Below are positions 1-8,773 of a DNA stretch of 64,000 nt, one piece after another. The stretch is taken from positions 1 to 64,000 of the forward strand of contig WTFV01000134.1 in NCBI GenBank assembly GCA_011523845.1. Direction: 5' to 3'. The stretch's first letter is position 1. The number at the start of each line of letters is the position of its first letter. This DNA comes from Acidobacteriota bacterium. Its GTDB lineage: Bacteria > Acidobacteriota > Vicinamibacteria > Vicinamibacterales > UBA8438. Made by a program: the position numbers and the translations under genes. The notes under the pieces are model-generated. The model made no database searches, was not told the origin of the DNA, and saw only the letters and a list, made by a program, of their open reading frames with translations.

Positions 1-71
1 CGAGAGGTCTTCGGCGTGATCTGACGCATGCAAAATGAGGGGATGCATGAGGGTCGGCATCCCTCCCGACA

Positions 72-428
72 CTACTCAACGGGAACCCTCGTATGTCTAG
101 AGGAAGTGGACTCAGCTCGCTCAATGTAGCGCTTTATCTCGTAATCAAGCAGCGGCTCTGCGGCCGACTCGAAGCGAAGCGTTTTCAAAACCGACTCTCT
201 TCCGTACTCGCGCGTGAGACCGCCAAATGCCTCCTCCAAGAACGACGTTGGGTAGCCGTATTTGACGCCGTCAAGTTGGACGATTAGCCGCTCGCCGGCC
301 TCCCGAGCACGCCGGAACGCTGGTTTCAGATGCTCCTCTCGGAATTGCTGACCGGAACCCTCGCCCTGGTAACGATAGCGTGGCCCTGGTACGCGCGTGA
401 ACTCCTTTGCGATATTGATCGTCATCAT
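72..428 (-). CDS. STAS-like DUF4325 protein
   Basis: This 118-residue protein matches the DUF4325 STAS-like family over nearly its full length: an N-terminal MMTINIAKEF strand, then GxxFREEHLKPAF, a central strand LIVQLDGV, and the family hallmark SFLEEAFGGL near residue 65. Family members resemble anti-anti-sigma (STAS) proteins and are usually encoded next to a histidine-kinase-type ATPase. That is the case here: its ATGA overlaps the stop of the upstream ATPase gene by 4 bases, so the two are translationally coupled. A cytoplasmic partner-switch role is inferred from the family and context. GC is visibly lower than in the genes that follow. The protein looks intact. Confidence 0.8.
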   Translation of the reverse strand: MMTINIAKEFTRVPGPRYRYQGEGSGQQFREEHLKPAFRRAREAGERLIVQLDGVKYGYPTSFLEEAFGGLTREYGRESVLKTLRFESAAEPLLDYEIKRYIERAESTSSRHTRVPVE

Positions 429-1006
429 TGTCCCCCCGTGACCTCGCCGGCACGCCAGCTAAACGCAGTGCCTCGCAGAGATTTCTGCATAACGCGGAAG
501 TCGAGATCGACAACGGTTCCGACGGTATCAGAAGTCAACACCTGCAGATTCGACAGCTTGTCATCTCCAGCGTCCTTTAGCATCTTGGGCAGTCCCAGCC
601 CCCTGCCTGGCGCGCCGGTGGCCGAACCGACTAGACCACGGAACGCGTCTGAGAGTAAGCGAGAGTGGCCGTACGATGTAAGAGCATCCATCTTCTGGAT
701 ACGTCGTACCAAGCTCCTGGCTGGCGCGCTCTTCAGTATGCCGACGCCCAGATCGATGAAGTTGAAGTATGCTTTTCCTTCTCGGCAGTACACACTGGCG
801 AACCAGGTCTTGCGATGGCGGCGCCGCCACTCTTTGCCACGGGTCTTCTTGCCTGCTGCGTGGTTGTGCGTATTGGTCATGAGTTCGACAAGGTTCTGAA
901 AACACGCATTGGCGCACGATTTCGTGATCGTGGTGTGCTTCCTCGCGAAGTCGACCATGTCCGCTGCAACCTTGGAGTACACCATGTTGGCGGACTTCTT
1001 GAGCAT
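425..1006 (-). CDS. HATPase-type ATP-binding protein, C-terminal part of a frameshifted gene
   Basis: The 193 residues carry the GHKL/histidine-kinase ATPase boxes: an N box NLVELMTNTHNHA (about residue 40), a G1 box FIDLGVGIL (about 84), and a G2-like GRGLGLPKM (about 135). No phosphoacceptor histidine domain is present, so this is an anti-sigma or partner-switch type ATPase rather than a sensor kinase. The reading frame remains open upstream of the ATG at 1006, and the matching N-terminal STAS-like half lies in another frame at 1007-1466. The ATG at 1006 is therefore probably internal. The gene ends in a 4-base overlap with the DUF4325 gene. Confidence 0.65.
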   Translation of the reverse strand: MLKKSANMVYSKVAADMVDFARKHTTITKSCANACFQNLVELMTNTHNHAAGKKTRGKEWRRRHRKTWFASVYCREGKAYFNFIDLGVGILKSAPARSLVRRIQKMDALTSYGHSRLLSDAFRGLVGSATGAPGRGLGLPKMLKDAGDDKLSNLQVLTSDTVGTVVDLDFRVMQKSLRGTAFSWRAGEVTGGQ

Positions 1007-1466
1007 AATGCCCCCTGGGTTCAGGGAGATCTGCCGGTGGTTTAGCGAAGCCGGAAAAGAAGCCGGAGGCCTTGAATTCGGCAGCTACGCCGGGTTTGGA
1101 GGGCAGGTTCCCGCGGACATGAGTTTGTCGAGCGCGGGAAAGACGGTCCATGACCGAACGTATCAAGAGAAGGGCATCCGTGGTGAAGCTCTCCACCTCA
1201 CTAAAGTCAAGGAAAACGGTAGTCCCGGGTCGCGCGAGATGCGACCGTAGCGTGCTGCAGTACGTGAGAGTCTCGTCAGGTTGAGCGAATAGTCTAAGCA
1301 TCTTTGGAGCCTTCAGAGAAACGGGTTCTTGGTCGAGTCGAAAAGACGGCGTCCCTCTGAAAAACGACGGGTATAGACTGGGGCGACTTCGGCGACGCCG
1401 CTCGCGGTGCCGAGCACGTATCTTCTGGCCGGCGACGAACGAGGAGGTCGACCAGGCCCGTTTCAT
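1007..1466 (-). pseudogene. N-terminal STAS-like half of the ATPase gene, out of frame
   Basis: From an ATG at 1466 this frame encodes a basic N-terminus (RARHRERRRRSR) followed by a STAS-like segment with TTVFLDFSEVESFTTDALL and GFFSGFAKPPADLP. Known fused STAS-ATPase proteins have the same order directly before the ATPase region. The frame then runs into meaningless sequence while the ATPase continues in the +1 frame. The change falls at five consecutive C on the + strand (1011-1015). Removing one of them joins PEPRG directly to IMLKKSANM. This is either a real one-base insertion or a sequencing or assembly error. Confidence 0.55.
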
Positions 1467-1504
1467 GAGCGGTGAGCGTCAGAGCCACAGGCCATTCCTC
1501 CGCG

Positions 1505-3904
1505 TCAGTACCCCTCCAGCACGGGGAACCGCTCGTCGTCCGGCAGCGGCTGCACGCCGAGGGCGTTGAGGGCCATCGACACCATTCGGTAGCGCGCCGC
1601 GCTCAGGGCGATGCTCATCATCTGGTGCGTGTCGTATCGGGATGACAGATCCGCCCAGGTCTCGTCCGAGATCATCGAGTCGCGGAACATCTCGTTGGCG
1701 GCGTCGATGAGGGCGAGCTCGTTGGCGCCCCAGCCCGACTGATCGCGGCCCTGGGCGATCCAGACCGGGTTCAGGCCGTGGTCGCGGGCCCGGCCGACGC
1801 TGCCGACGTGCTTGGCCCACTCGTAGACCGCGCCGGAGTTCCAGCCCATGCGCAGGATGAGCAGCTCGCGGTCGTGCGGCGTCAGGCGCGAGCGCTCCGG
1901 ATCGAGCACGTAGCGCGGGTTGATGTTGCGCGCCTCCACCATCGCGGGATGCTGCAGGAACGTACGCGAGACCCGCAGCCCGTCGCCTTCGACCGGCTCG
2001 ACGCGCGGCGTCGTCAGGGGCGGCTCCTGTTCCGGGACCACCACGCGGTAGCCGACGTCGTCGACCGGCATCAACGCCTCGGCCGCCACGCCGTCGTCCG
2101 GTTGGATGCCGAGCGAGTTGAAGAGGATGGCGTTGGTGGTGGTCCAGCCCACGGTCATCACCGCGTCGATCAGGTTGTGGGTGTCGTAGCGCTCGGCGAG
2201 CGACTCCCACGTTCGGTCGGTGACCGCCGCGTGGCGGAACAACTGGTCCGCGAAGCCGATGAGGATCGCCTCGAACGGGTCCCAGTCGTCGCCCGGACCC
2301 TGGGCCACGAGCATCACCTCTTCCGCGGTCAGGCCCGCCTCGGCCGCGCGACTCGCCTCTGCCGCCCAGATGTTGGCGCTCTGGGTGAGCCACGCGGTGC
2401 GCAGGATGAGGATGGCGCGGTGGCGCGGCGACAGCGTCGACTCGTTGGCGACGTAATTGGTGAACGGCAGGACGCGGTCGGCCAGCGCGGGCACCCGGGC
2501 CAGCGTGCGCACGACGTTGTCGGAATGGCCCTCGGCCGTGTACTGCTCGACGCTTGCGCGCTGCTCGGCGGTCCATTCCGCTTCCGGCAGCGGCGGCACC
2601 CGCGCATCGGTCAACCGCACCGCCGGCACGATGCTGCCGGGCGCCTCGGTGATGGCGCGGGCCGGCTCGATACGGAGAAGTGCGCCGTTGTCTTCCTCGG
2701 TCAGGACGTACAGGTAGCCGTCGGGTCCCTGCTGCACGTCGCGGACCCGCTGCTTCAGCTCCATCAGCAGCCACTCGCGGCGGATCTCCTGTCCCTGCCG
2801 GTTGAAGACGACGCGCTCGAGGTGGCCGGTGTGCTGCATGCGGCCCACCATCATCGAGCCGACGAAGAGGTTGCCGCGCCAGGCGGGGAAGTGCTCGCCG
2901 TCGTAGAAGGTGAGGCCCGACGGGGCGATCGACGGCCACCACATCACGTGCGGTCCGGTGAACTCCGGCAGCCACGGCGTCTCGGTGATCGGCCGGCCGC
3001 CGTAGGTGCGGCTGTAGGATGCGATGGGCCAGCCGTAGTTGGAACCGGGCTGGATGATGTTGGCTTCGTCGCCGCCCTGCACGCCGTGCTCGGTCGCCCA
3101 CAGCTCGCCGGTGTCCGGATGGAAGGCGAGGCCGATCTGGTTGCGGTGGCCCATCGTCCAGATCTCGGGGTGGTAGTCGGGGTCCCCGACGAAGGGGTTG
3201 TCGTCGGGGGCCGTGCCGTCGTCGTTGAGGCGCAGCAGCTTGCCGAAGTGGGTGCGCCCGTCCTGGGCGTACTCCCCCGTGCCGGCGAACTCGAACGCGC
3301 CGCCGACCGTCATGAACAGCTTGTTGTCCGGTCCCCAGATCAGCCGCGACGCCGCGATGCCGCCGCCCCAGCCGTCGGCGACGAAGATGTCGCGCGTCTC
3401 GGTCAGCGCGCCGGCCCCTTCGTCGAGCCGCCCGCGCGCCAGCGCCACGGTGGCGCCCTGCCGCCCGTCGCGCTCCTCTCCCTTGGAATAGGTGAGGTAG
3501 ACGAGCGTGTCGTCCTCGGGATGGACCACCACGTCCATCAGCCCCGCGAGCCGCACGCCGACGAAGACCTCCGGCACGCCGGGGATGTCCTCGTCGAGGA
3601 GCTGCCCGTTGCGGATCACCCGCAACGTGCCCCGGTCGCGCTCGGTCACCAGGATGTCGCCGTTGCGGCGGAACGCCATTCCCCACGGGTGATCGAGCCC
3701 GGTCACGATGGGCACCACGCGAATGCGCGGCTGCTCGGCCGTGTACAGCACCACCGGCCGGTCCGGCGGCGGGAGGCCCGGCACGCCCCGCAGCGCGGAG
3801 GCGCCGGTGCGGTTCTGGGCCCCGGCCGTCGTCTGGAGCAGCGCGGCGCAGGCGATGGCGACGGCGGCGGCGAGCGCGGTGCGGATCGGCGTCGTGCGGG
3901 TCAT
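1505..3904 (-). CDS. PQQ-dependent sugar dehydrogenase fused to two carboxymuconolactone-decarboxylase domains
   Basis: This is a 799-residue exported fusion. The ATG at 3904 is chosen because GGGGAGGAA lies just upstream and it opens a clean signal peptide (residues 1-30, cut near AGAQ). Residues about 60-420 are a soluble-glucose-dehydrogenase-type PQQ propeller, with GLDHPWGMAF, a GHRNQIGLAF strand and EHGVQGGDEAN. The remainder holds two CMD/AhpD-like helical domains, at about 470-580 (LSPRHRAILILRTAWL) and about 650-790 (LTPHDRELLILRMGWNSG). Neither CMD copy shows the CxxC of AhpD. PQQ dehydrogenases oxidise sugars or alcohols in the periplasm. What the appended CMD pair contributes is unknown. 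Confidence 0.85.
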   Translation of the reverse strand: MTRTTPIRTALAAAVAIACAALLQTTAGAQNRTGASALRGVPGLPPPDRPVVLYTAEQPRIRVVPIVTGLDHPWGMAFRRNGDILVTERDRGTLRVIRNGQLLDEDIPGVPEVFVGVRLAGLMDVVVHPEDDTLVYLTYSKGEERDGRQGATVALARGRLDEGAGALTETRDIFVADGWGGGIAASRLIWGPDNKLFMTVGGAFEFAGTGEYAQDGRTHFGKLLRLNDDGTAPDDNPFVGDPDYHPEIWTMGHRNQIGLAFHPDTGELWATEHGVQGGDEANIIQPGSNYGWPIASYSRTYGGRPITETPWLPEFTGPHVMWWPSIAPSGLTFYDGEHFPAWRGNLFVGSMMVGRMQHTGHLERVVFNRQGQEIRREWLLMELKQRVRDVQQGPDGYLYVLTEEDNGALLRIEPARAITEAPGSIVPAVRLTDARVPPLPEAEWTAEQRASVEQYTAEGHSDNVVRTLARVPALADRVLPFTNYVANESTLSPRHRAILILRTAWLTQSANIWAAEASRAAEAGLTAEEVMLVAQGPGDDWDPFEAILIGFADQLFRHAAVTDRTWESLAERYDTHNLIDAVMTVGWTTTNAILFNSLGIQPDDGVAAEALMPVDDVGYRVVVPEQEPPLTTPRVEPVEGDGLRVSRTFLQHPAMVEARNINPRYVLDPERSRLTPHDRELLILRMGWNSGAVYEWAKHVGSVGRARDHGLNPVWIAQGRDQSGWGANELALIDAANEMFRDSMISDETWADLSSRYDTHQMMSIALSAARYRMVSMALNALGVQPLPDDERFPVLEGY

Positions 3905-4006
3905 GGATTCCTCCCCGTGGCGTGCGGACAACTCTACCGGAAACCGGCGGGGAGAGTCCTGCGAACGTTGCCGTGCGTCGGTCGATGCGCTTTCACAGCC
4001 TCGTGA

Positions 4007-4267
4007 TCAAGCCTCGTCCCGGTGCGCGTCATAGTAGGCGCGCAGGATCGCGTTGATCCGGCTCTGGTACCCCTTGCCCTGGCTCTTCAGCCACGCCAGA
4101 ACGTCGGTGTCGAGACGAATCGTCAGTTGCTGCTTGCGGGGCGGAACCACCACCCGCGCCTTCCGGAAGAACTCGGCGTCCAGCTCCGGAATATCGGAGT
4201 AGTCGATGTCTTCGTCTCGCAGGGCGTCAACGCGCTTCAGGTCGCTCCCGATAGCGTCTGGTTTCAC
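4007..4267 (-). CDS. brnA: BrnA-family antitoxin (orphan)
   Basis: The C-terminal 86 residues from a GTG at 4267 match BrnA antitoxins: LDALTDEDIDYSDIPELD-like text (here ALRDEDIDYSDIPELDAEFF) and a DNA-binding ribbon-helix-helix part with PPRKQQLTIRLDTDVL and GKGYQSRINAILRAY. BrnA represses its own operon and neutralises the RNase toxin BrnT, which is normally encoded just upstream. Here the upstream neighbour, 19 bases away, is the stop codon of a DUF1552 gene and no BrnT is visible. A longer frame open to 4489 overlaps the DUF1552 gene and is not protein-like, so it was not used. Confidence 0.8.
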   Translation of the reverse strand: MKPDAIGSDLKRVDALRDEDIDYSDIPELDAEFFRKARVVVPPRKQQLTIRLDTDVLAWLKSQGKGYQSRINAILRAYYDAHRDEA

Positions 4268-4286
4268 GGCTGTTCGCCCCGTGTCG

Positions 4287-5657
4287 TCACGCGTCGATCT
4301 CGTGCATCGGGGTCGTGCTGTTGCCGAAGCGGTCGATCGGCACCCCCATGCGCTGCAGAAGCGACAGGTGCAGGTTGGCCAGGTCGGTCGGTTCGGAGAA
4401 CTCGATCGCGCGCCCGCTGTCGATGGTGCCCCCGCCGCGGCCGGCGAGCAGCGTCGGCAGGTCGTCGGGATCGTGCGCGTTGCCGTCACCGAGAATCGCG
4501 CCGTAGACGATCATGCTGTTGTCGAGCAGCGTCCGGCCGTCCGGCTCCTCGATGGCCTTGAGGCGGCCGAGCAGGTAGGCCACTTGGCGGTGGTGCCAGC
4601 GGATGACCTCCAGGTACATCCGCTGCTTCTCTTCGGGGGAGCTCCACGAGGTGACGCCGTCGTCGTCCTCGGTCTTGCCGGACGCGTTCTTGTAGTGCGA
4701 CAGCGCGTGCCACGTGCCCTTCACGCCCGGAATGAAGTTGAAGTAGCGGTTCGACTGCCCGTGGTCGAGCATGAACGTCACCACGCGCGTCGCGTCGGAC
4801 TGGAAGGCGGCGACCAGCAGGTCCATCATCAGCCGGACATACTCCCCGTGGTCGGGCGGGATGCCCGGCCCCGGGGCCATGAGCGTGTCGGTCAGCGCCT
4901 TGTCCCTGCCCATCTCGGTCGAGCGCCGCTCGGAGAACTCGATGCGCCGCTCCAGCGCGCGAATCGATTCGAAGTACTCGTCCAGCCGCACCTGGTCGGT
5001 CGTGCTGGCGGTTCGGCGCAGGGCCTTCGCGTCCTCCAGGACCGCGTCCATCACCGAGCGGTTGCTCGCCCCGCCGGACGGGGGCCGGAAGATGCGGTCG
5101 AAGACGGCGCGCGGCTCCACCTCGCGCGGCAGCGGCCGATCCGGCGCGGACCACGAGATGCTGTTGCGCGAGAGCGAGTTCGAGAAGAACCCCTCGCCTT
5201 TGGTCGACAGCTCCAGCGACGGCAGCAGCGTCTCCTGCCCGACGTGCCGGCCGGCGATCTGGTCCGCCGACACGCCGCCGGCGCTGACCGCCTGCCGGTC
5301 GTAGTCGAACCCGGTGAGCCAGGTCGGCGTGCCCCCGACGTGCCCGTTGCCGAGCGGCGTCCAGACGTTGCGCGGAATGATCAGCTCGTCCTTGAACGGC
5401 TCGAACGGGCTCATCCACTCGTTCAGCTTCAGCAGCCGCCCGTCGGGTCCCGTCTCGGCCGGATGCCACGAGCCGCGCGCGATCCCGTTCGGGAAGTAGA
5501 GGTACGCCAGCCGCCGCGCGCTCGCCGCCGCGCCGGGCGCCGCCTGGGCGCCCCCGCCGAACGCGGAGACCGGGCGCATGATGTCGAGCAACGGCAGCGC
5601 CATCGTGGCGCCGATTCCGCGCAACATGGTCCGTCGGGAGATGCGTCGTGTCGTCAT
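4287..5657 (-). CDS. DUF1552 Tat-exported protein
   Basis: This 456-residue protein starts at the ATG at 5657 with a twin-arginine signal (MTTRRISRRTMLRGIGA) followed by ALPLLDIMRP, the standard opening of DUF1552 proteins. Other family landmarks are RRLAYLYFPNG, a central LIIPRNVW, VTFMLDHGQSNRYF and a C-terminal LANLHLSLLQRMGV. DUF1552 proteins are exported and almost always paired with a DUF1592-type cytochrome. Their biochemical role is not established. The likely partner is the cytochrome gene at 6691-8703 on the same strand, but a convergently placed toxin-antitoxin module now lies between them. Confidence 0.9.
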   Translation of the reverse strand: MTTRRISRRTMLRGIGATMALPLLDIMRPVSAFGGGAQAAPGAAASARRLAYLYFPNGIARGSWHPAETGPDGRLLKLNEWMSPFEPFKDELIIPRNVWTPLGNGHVGGTPTWLTGFDYDRQAVSAGGVSADQIAGRHVGQETLLPSLELSTKGEGFFSNSLSRNSISWSAPDRPLPREVEPRAVFDRIFRPPSGGASNRSVMDAVLEDAKALRRTASTTDQVRLDEYFESIRALERRIEFSERRSTEMGRDKALTDTLMAPGPGIPPDHGEYVRLMMDLLVAAFQSDATRVVTFMLDHGQSNRYFNFIPGVKGTWHALSHYKNASGKTEDDDGVTSWSSPEEKQRMYLEVIRWHHRQVAYLLGRLKAIEEPDGRTLLDNSMIVYGAILGDGNAHDPDDLPTLLAGRGGGTIDSGRAIEFSEPTDLANLHLSLLQRMGVPIDRFGNSTTPMHEIDA

Positions 5658-6083
5658 CGGGGCGATCCTCGATCCGATTCCCGTAGGCTTGTTCCGACTG
5701 CCACAGTGTAGATCACGGGCGGCCGTTGCGGTGAGATGGGCAGACACCGTTGGCGGCGAGGACAGTTCGCCCATGGAGCCTCCGCGGTACCGGCGATGTG
5801 GGTGGTTGCGTGGTGGCCTGAAACCGACCGGGACGCTCGCTCGGAGCCTCGAAGTCGGGTAGTAGAGTGCGGCCGAACGTCACGAATTGAACGAGAGGGG
5901 CAGTTACGGAGCCCAAGTACCATGACAATCGAGCAATGGCGACGCCTGCGCGAGCAGGTAAAGGCAGCGACCAGGACGCCGAGCCCCAGGTACCGGCGCC
6001 GGCCGATGCGTTCGACGACCGTCTCGCGGACGACCTCACGACTCCGCTCGGCACCTGCTATCCTGATCTCGGGTTCCGTCGCA
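5658..6083. other. intergenic, no supported gene
   Basis: Several frames are open across this stretch but none shows a recognisable domain or a convincing ribosome site. It probably holds the promoter of the leftward DUF1552 gene and the upstream region of the rightward antitoxin at 6084. Confidence 0.5.
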
Positions 6084-6281
6084 ATGACCGCCAAGGAGAC
6101 CGCTCGCGCCGTTCTGGACCGACTACCCGAGGATTGCAGTCTGGACGACGTGCTGTATCACCTGTACGTGGCCCAGACGGTACAGCAGGGGCGGGCCGAT
6201 GCCGATGCTGGTCTGACGCTCCCACACGATGAGGTCGCGGCGGGCCTACGTCGGAAATGGCTCCTCGGCGGCGACGCGTAG
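6084..6281 (+). CDS. small antitoxin of a RelE/ParE-type module
   Basis: The ATG at 6084 gives a 65-residue acidic protein, MTAKETARAVLDRLPEDCSL..., matching the short antitoxins that precede RelE/ParE toxins (DDVLYHLYVAQTVQQGRADAD and a C-terminal HDEVAAGLRRKWL, where the Glu-containing helix recurs). Longer upstream extensions of the frame have no family support. It overlaps the toxin gene, which also begins before 6281. The antitoxin should bind the toxin and the shared promoter. It appears intact even though the toxin frame is damaged. Confidence 0.7.
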   Translation: MTAKETARAVLDRLPEDCSLDDVLYHLYVAQTVQQGRADADAGLTLPHDEVAAGLRRKWLLGGDA

Positions 6282-6588
6282 TCTGGGCGAAGTCCATGAG
6301 GCAGCGCTGGACGACGTAATCGGCCACATCGCGGGGGACTCGCACGACGCCGCGCGCCGAGTATTGAGTCAGGCCCTGGAGGCGGCCTCCACGCTGACCT
6401 CCTTCGCCGAGCGTGGCCGACTGGTTCCGGAACTCGGCGATCCCGCGATTCGAGAAGTCTTCGTCTACAGCTACCGGCTGTTGTACGAGATTCGGAACGG
6501 CACGGTCGCCGTGATCGGATTCGTTCACGGAGCACGGGACTTCGACGACTGGTGGCGGCGGAGCGACCTGCCGCCACTCGCGGAGTGA
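6229..6588 (+). CDS. RelE/ParE-family toxin with N-terminal frameshift
   Basis: Residues from about 24 onward match RelE/ParE toxins (ALDDVIGHIAGDS, GRLVPELGDPAIREVFV, YRLLYEIRNGTVAVIGFVHG). The expected first strand, RRRVVWAKS, is encoded in another frame from an ATG at 6257-6259, reading MAPRRRRVVWAKS before running to a stop. Adding one base near 6293-6295 would give WAKSHEAALDDVIGHIA, so a single-base loss is likely. As it stands, the start at 6229 gives a protein with an unrelated N-terminus. The toxin is probably inactive unless the frame error is technical. Confidence 0.6.
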   Translation: MRSRRAYVGNGSSAATRSLGEVHEAALDDVIGHIAGDSHDAARRVLSQALEAASTLTSFAERGRLVPELGDPAIREVFVYSYRLLYEIRNGTVAVIGFVHGARDFDDWWRRSDLPPLAE

Positions 6589-6690
6589 GTGCCTGCGCCA
6601 AAGCCGAACTTAGGCGTCGGGGAAGACCGGGCTTGGAACACCGCCGTACTGCGTGTCGAACCCCTTGCGGCTGAAGACGATCTTCACCTA

Positions 6691-8703
6691 CTACTTCTTG
6701 TACTGGAACGGATAGCTGGCGACGATCTCCTTCACCAGCGTCTGGAAGCGGTAGTCGTCCGCCTCTAGCGCCGCGAGGATCTTCCGCAGGGCCGGCTCGT
6801 CGTAGTACTCGAGCTGGCGGCCGAGCGCGTAGGAGAGCATCTTCGACGCGGTCTGCCGGACGAGGTCGTCGTGGCGCTCCTCGATCAGCGTGCGCTTGAG
6901 GCCGGCCGGGCCGTCGAACGCGGTGCCGCTCGGGAGCGAGCCAGCGGCCTGGATCGGCGTGTACGTGTTCCGGTAGAAGCGCTTCTCGGTGAACACGTTG
7001 GTGTCCTCGACGATGCGGATCTCGTTGGCCTCCTCCTCGGTCTCCACGCGCTCGCGAAAGTGGTAGGTGTCGCGCCAGCGGCCGAAGTAGTCGAAGTTCT
7101 CGAGGCTGAAGCCGATCGGGTCGATGCGGCTGTGGCAGGCGCTGCAGGTGGGATTGCTGGAGTGCATCTCCAGCTTCTCCCGGAAGCTGAGCCGGCGCAG
7201 GTCCCCGAGCTCCTCCGACAGGACGCCCGCGCCCGGCGGCGGGGGCGGCGGCGGGGTGCCGAGGAGCACGTCGAGGACGTAGTGGCCGCGCTTGACCGGG
7301 CTCGTGTCCTTGTAGTTCGACGTCAGGGCCAGCACGCTGCCGTGCCCGAGGTACCCGCCGCGATTCGGGTCGTCGAGCCGCACGCGGCGCATGTGCGCGC
7401 CTTCGATCCCCTCCATGCCGTAGAGGGTGGCGGCGAGCTCCTCGTTGACGTAGGTGTAGTCGGCGTCGATGAGCCGGCGAATCGGCTGGTTGTCCCGGAC
7501 GAGCGACAGGAAGAACAGCGACGACTCGTCGCGCATCGCGGTCATCAGCGTGTCGGTGCACCACGGGTTGTCGATCGGGTCGAGCCAGATGCGCGAGCCG
7601 ACGTGCTGGAAGCCGAGCCACTGGGCGGCGAAGCTGGTGCCGAGGGTGTCGGCCTTCGGATCGGCCAGCATCCGGTCGACCTGCGCGTCGAGCACGGCCG
7701 GGTCGCTCAGCTCGCCGCGGCGCGCGAGGTCACGGAGCTCGGCGTCCGGCATCGAGGACCACAGGAAGTAGGAGAGGCGCGACGCCAGGTCCCAGTCGCT
7801 GATGCGGTAGGGCTCGGTATTCCCACCCACCGGCGGCGTCTCGACGCGCAGCAGGAACTTCGGCGAGATCAGGACCGCCTGCAGGACCACCTTCACCGCG
7901 TCCTCGAACGCCTGCCCCGACCGCCGCGCCGCGCGGTACCGCCCGAGCGCCCGCGCCACGTCCGCCTCGCTCGGCGGACGGCGGTAGGCCCGCCCGAGAA
8001 AGTGGCGCAGCACCAGCTCGGCCGCTTCCTCGTCGCCGACGCCGCCGCCGGGCGTGGCGATGAACACCAGGTCGTGCGCACCCCGCTGAGCATCGGTCGC
8101 CGGCTCCGCCGGCAGCATCAGCTCGACGACCCGCTCGGCCGCCGCGATGTAGCGCTCCATCAGCGTCGACTCGAGGAACAGCGTGTTGGCGGTGTTGTCG
8201 AAGCCGCTCGCGCCGGCCAGCTCGGCGGGGAAGCGGTCGGTGAGGGTGAAGTTCGCGCCGACGAGGTCGCGCAGCGTGTTGTCGAGCTCGCGGTGCGTCA
8301 GCCGCTTCACCGGCTCGTAACCCGGGTCGTCGACCGTGGAGTAGTCGAAGTTGTCGATGGAGTCCGACAGCAGGGCGTGGAGCGTCTCGCGCTCGGCGCC
8401 GGCGGGTTGCGGCGCGCCGGCGGGCGGCATTTTGCCTACCTCGACGGCGTCGATCACACGCGTCCAGGCCCCGCGGTTGCGCACCAGCGGGCGTTGGGCG
8501 ATCAGCCCGTCGATGTTCACCCCTGCGGTCTGGGTCTCCGGGCCGTGGCAGCGGAAGCAGTACCGCTCCAGCAGCGGGGCCGCGGGATGCCGGGCCGCGT
8601 CGTCGACGCCCTGACCGGCCGTGGTTTGTGCGGACGCGCGCCCCGCGCCTGCCGCGGCCGCGAGGACGAGCGCGAACATCGTGACGCGTTGGAGCTTGTT
8701 CAT
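6691..8703 (-). CDS. planctomycete-type cytochrome c protein (DUF1587/1595/1592/1588/1585)
   Basis: This 670-residue exported protein has a signal peptide at residues 1-25 (start chosen at 8703, MNKLQRVTMF). It has an N-terminal haem site CFRCH at residues 49-53, then the usual DUF1587 (RLTHRELDNTLRDL), DUF1595, DUF1592 (RLSYFLWSSMPDAEL, SFAAQWLGF), DUF1588 (SNPTCSACHSRIDPIGF, a second CxxCH) and DUF1585 (ASKMLSYALGRQLEYYD) blocks. These proteins are thought to act in periplasmic electron transfer with a DUF1552 partner. The partner at 4287-5657 lies downstream on the same strand. A proline run lies near residues 475-482. Confidence 0.9.
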   Translation of the reverse strand: MNKLQRVTMFALVLAAAAGAGRASAQTTAGQGVDDAARHPAAPLLERYCFRCHGPETQTAGVNIDGLIAQRPLVRNRGAWTRVIDAVEVGKMPPAGAPQPAGAERETLHALLSDSIDNFDYSTVDDPGYEPVKRLTHRELDNTLRDLVGANFTLTDRFPAELAGASGFDNTANTLFLESTLMERYIAAAERVVELMLPAEPATDAQRGAHDLVFIATPGGGVGDEEAAELVLRHFLGRAYRRPPSEADVARALGRYRAARRSGQAFEDAVKVVLQAVLISPKFLLRVETPPVGGNTEPYRISDWDLASRLSYFLWSSMPDAELRDLARRGELSDPAVLDAQVDRMLADPKADTLGTSFAAQWLGFQHVGSRIWLDPIDNPWCTDTLMTAMRDESSLFFLSLVRDNQPIRRLIDADYTYVNEELAATLYGMEGIEGAHMRRVRLDDPNRGGYLGHGSVLALTSNYKDTSPVKRGHYVLDVLLGTPPPPPPPGAGVLSEELGDLRRLSFREKLEMHSSNPTCSACHSRIDPIGFSLENFDYFGRWRDTYHFRERVETEEEANEIRIVEDTNVFTEKRFYRNTYTPIQAAGSLPSGTAFDGPAGLKRTLIEERHDDLVRQTASKMLSYALGRQLEYYDEPALRKILAALEADDYRFQTLVKEIVASYPFQYKK

Positions 8704-8773
8704 GCGCAAGTGTGTCGGTGGAATGCGTAAAGGTAGCACAGGGCGACCGGGTCGCCACGCGTCGCGCTGCCGG

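Noticed and set aside
1778..4006. 742-codon open frame on the + strand opposite the PQQ-CMD fusion
   Set aside because: It is antisense to a gene with clear domains; the composition (Arg/His/Val-rich) is the usual result of high GC in the shadow frame. Similar long frames at 22067-24490, 30093-32657 and 47015-48850 were rejected for the same reason.
7238..7262. GC-rich run encoding several prolines in the cytochrome gene
   Set aside because: It is an ordinary linker between DUF blocks, also present in the longer homologue as PPPAPP.
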